Of a stretch of 5,641 nt of DNA, positions 4,658-5,641 are shown one piece after another (positions within the stretch are counted from its first letter, which is position 1; every line of letters starts with the position of its first letter). The notes under the pieces are model-generated. The model made no database searches. It was not told where the DNA came from and saw only the letters and a list, made by a program, of their open reading frames with translations. This DNA is from Pseudomonadota bacterium. GTDB taxonomy: Bacteria; Myxococcota; Bradymonadia; UBA4248. The stretch covers positions 1-5,641 of the forward strand of contig JAGACY010000213.1 of the NCBI GenBank assembly GCA_017613855.1, read 5' to 3'. The position numbers were made by a program, and so were the translations under genes.

Positions 4658-5641
4658 ATGAGTTTACAAGGCTATCTCAGCATCGTCCTGCATGCCCATC
4701 TTCCTTTTATCCGTCACCCCGAATATCCCGATTTTCTCGAAGAAGACTGGCTTTTCGAGGCAATGACCGAGACCTATATTCCCCTGCTTCGCATGATGCG
4801 CAGACTCACCGATGACGGCATTTATTTCCGTCTCACCATGAGCCTCACACCGCCCCTCTGCGAAATGCTCGCCGATCCCCTTCTGCAGGAACGCTACGCC
4901 AAGCACCTCGACAAAATCTCCGAGCTTGCTGAGAAACAGAAAATCGCCAAGACCGGCACCCCCTTCCACGATGCCGCCTATTCGGCAGCTTACGAACTCG
5001 CCGAAACCAAGCGCCTCTTCAATGAGGAATGGCATCGCCAACTCCTGCCCGTTTTCAAAGGCTTCCAGGATCAGGGTTCCCTCGAAATCATTACCTGCGG
5101 CTGCACCCACGGCTTCCTGCCCCTCATGGCAACCGACGAAGCACGCCGTGCCCAGATTTCCATCGCCGTCACCAATTATAAAAAGCACTTCGGCCGCGCC
5201 CCTCGCGGAATCTGGCTTCCCGAATGTGCTTTCGTGCCCGGCATCGATGCATTACTCGCCGAAAACGGTATATCCTTCTTCATTCTCGAATCGCACGGCC
5301 TCACGCAGTCCAATCCGCCCGCACGCTACGGCACATTCCGCCCAGTCGTGACCCCCAGCGGTGTCGCCGCATTCGCCCGCGATCTCGAAAGCTCGCGCCA
5401 GGTCTGGAGCGCCGAAATCGGTTATCCCGGTCACCCCAATTACCGCGAATTCTACCGCGACTGCGGCTTCGATCTCCCCTATGCCGAAGTTCGCCCCTAC
5501 CTCCACGAAGATGGCGTCCGCCGCAACACCGGCCTCAAGTTCTTCCGCATTACCGGAAAACTCCCACTCGACCGCAAGGAACCGTACGTCCCCACATGGG
5601 CTGCGGAAACTGCCGCTGAACACGCCGGAAACTTCCTCTTC
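4658..5641 (+). CDS. Glycoside hydrolase family 57 protein, probable 1,4-alpha-glucan branching enzyme (partial)
   Basis: The first 328 residues of a GH57 enzyme; the C-terminus is beyond the window. GH57 enzymes cut alpha-1,4-glucan and, in the branching type, rejoin it as alpha-1,6 branches in the cytoplasm. Conserved region 1 is at residues 11-16 (LHAHLP). Region 2 is EIITCGCTHGFLPL (143-156). Region 3 is GIWLPECAF (184-192), whose Glu189 is the expected catalytic nucleophile. The catalytic Asp of region 4 should lie past the window end. No signal peptide is present. The WLPEC signature and the DUF4912 partner favour the branching enzyme over the 4-alpha-glucanotransferase or amylase members, but GH57 specificity cannot be settled from the N-terminal half. 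The gene follows the DUF4912 gene by 63 bases on the same strand, probably as one operon. Its codons favour C-ending forms (CTC, GCC, TTC, CGC), stronger than in the kinase, which could mean higher expression. Confidence 0.9.
   Translation, partial: MSLQGYLSIVLHAHLPFIRHPEYPDFLEEDWLFEAMTETYIPLLRMMRRLTDDGIYFRLTMSLTPPLCEMLADPLLQERYAKHLDKISELAEKQKIAKTGTPFHDAAYSAAYELAETKRLFNEEWHRQLLPVFKGFQDQGSLEIITCGCTHGFLPLMATDEARRAQISIAVTNYKKHFGRAPRGIWLPECAFVPGIDALLAENGISFFILESHGLTQSNPPARYGTFRPVVTPSGVAAFARDLESSRQVWSAEIGYPGHPNYREFYRDCGFDLPYAEVRPYLHEDGVRRNTGLKFFRITGKLPLDRKEPYVPTWAAETAAEHAGNFLF

Noticed and set aside
4664..5188. Minus-strand 174-residue open frame inside the GH57 gene
   Set aside because: It is a shadow of the GH57 coding frame, which carries the conserved HAHLP and WLPE motifs.

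Overview
The window holds four protein genes in two diverging halves. The left half (about 1-3142) is read on the minus strand: a partial gene of unknown function that runs off the left edge (visible 1-659), and upstream of it a complete transmembrane Hanks-type serine/threonine kinase (1028-3142). The right half (3506-5641) is read on the plus strand: a complete protein with an N-terminal Rho_N/SAP-like motif, a long Lys/Ala linker and a DUF4912-like domain, followed 63 bases later by a glycoside hydrolase family 57 (GH57) gene cut by the right edge. The last two look like one operon.

The organism is most likely a bacterium of the Myxococcota or broader deltaproteobacterial group. This is inference: eukaryotic-like kinases with an RD active site and a single membrane pass are abundant there, and DUF4912 proteins with C-terminal GSS repeats next to a GH57 glucan-branching-type gene are a pairing I associate with that group. 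Base composition is moderate rather than GC-rich, so it is not a typical Myxococcus-like genome. No rRNA, tRNA, CRISPR array or insertion sequence was seen.

The two long non-coding stretches carry clear signals. Between the partial gene and the kinase (660-1027) are two strong hairpins, each followed by T residues on the minus strand. They read as tandem terminators of the kinase transcript. A GC-rich hairpin and a candidate promoter for the partial gene follow. The divergent region 3143-3505 holds a good sigma70-type promoter for the kinase, a candidate promoter for the DUF4912 gene, a 9+9 base inverted repeat between them that could be an operator, and a short leader hairpin.

Functionally, the kinase is a membrane sensor whose C-terminal half should lie outside the cytoplasm and ends in a cysteine cluster. 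The right-hand pair points to alpha-glucan (glycogen-like) metabolism, with the DUF4912 protein as an uncharacterised partner carrying a nucleic-acid-binding-type N-terminus. Nothing in the sequence shows that the two halves share a pathway, apart from the common divergent promoter region. I did not find a convincing new multi-gene system. The items most worth a second look are the unassigned partial gene, the tandem hairpins, the divergent-region palindrome and the unusual composite DUF4912 protein.
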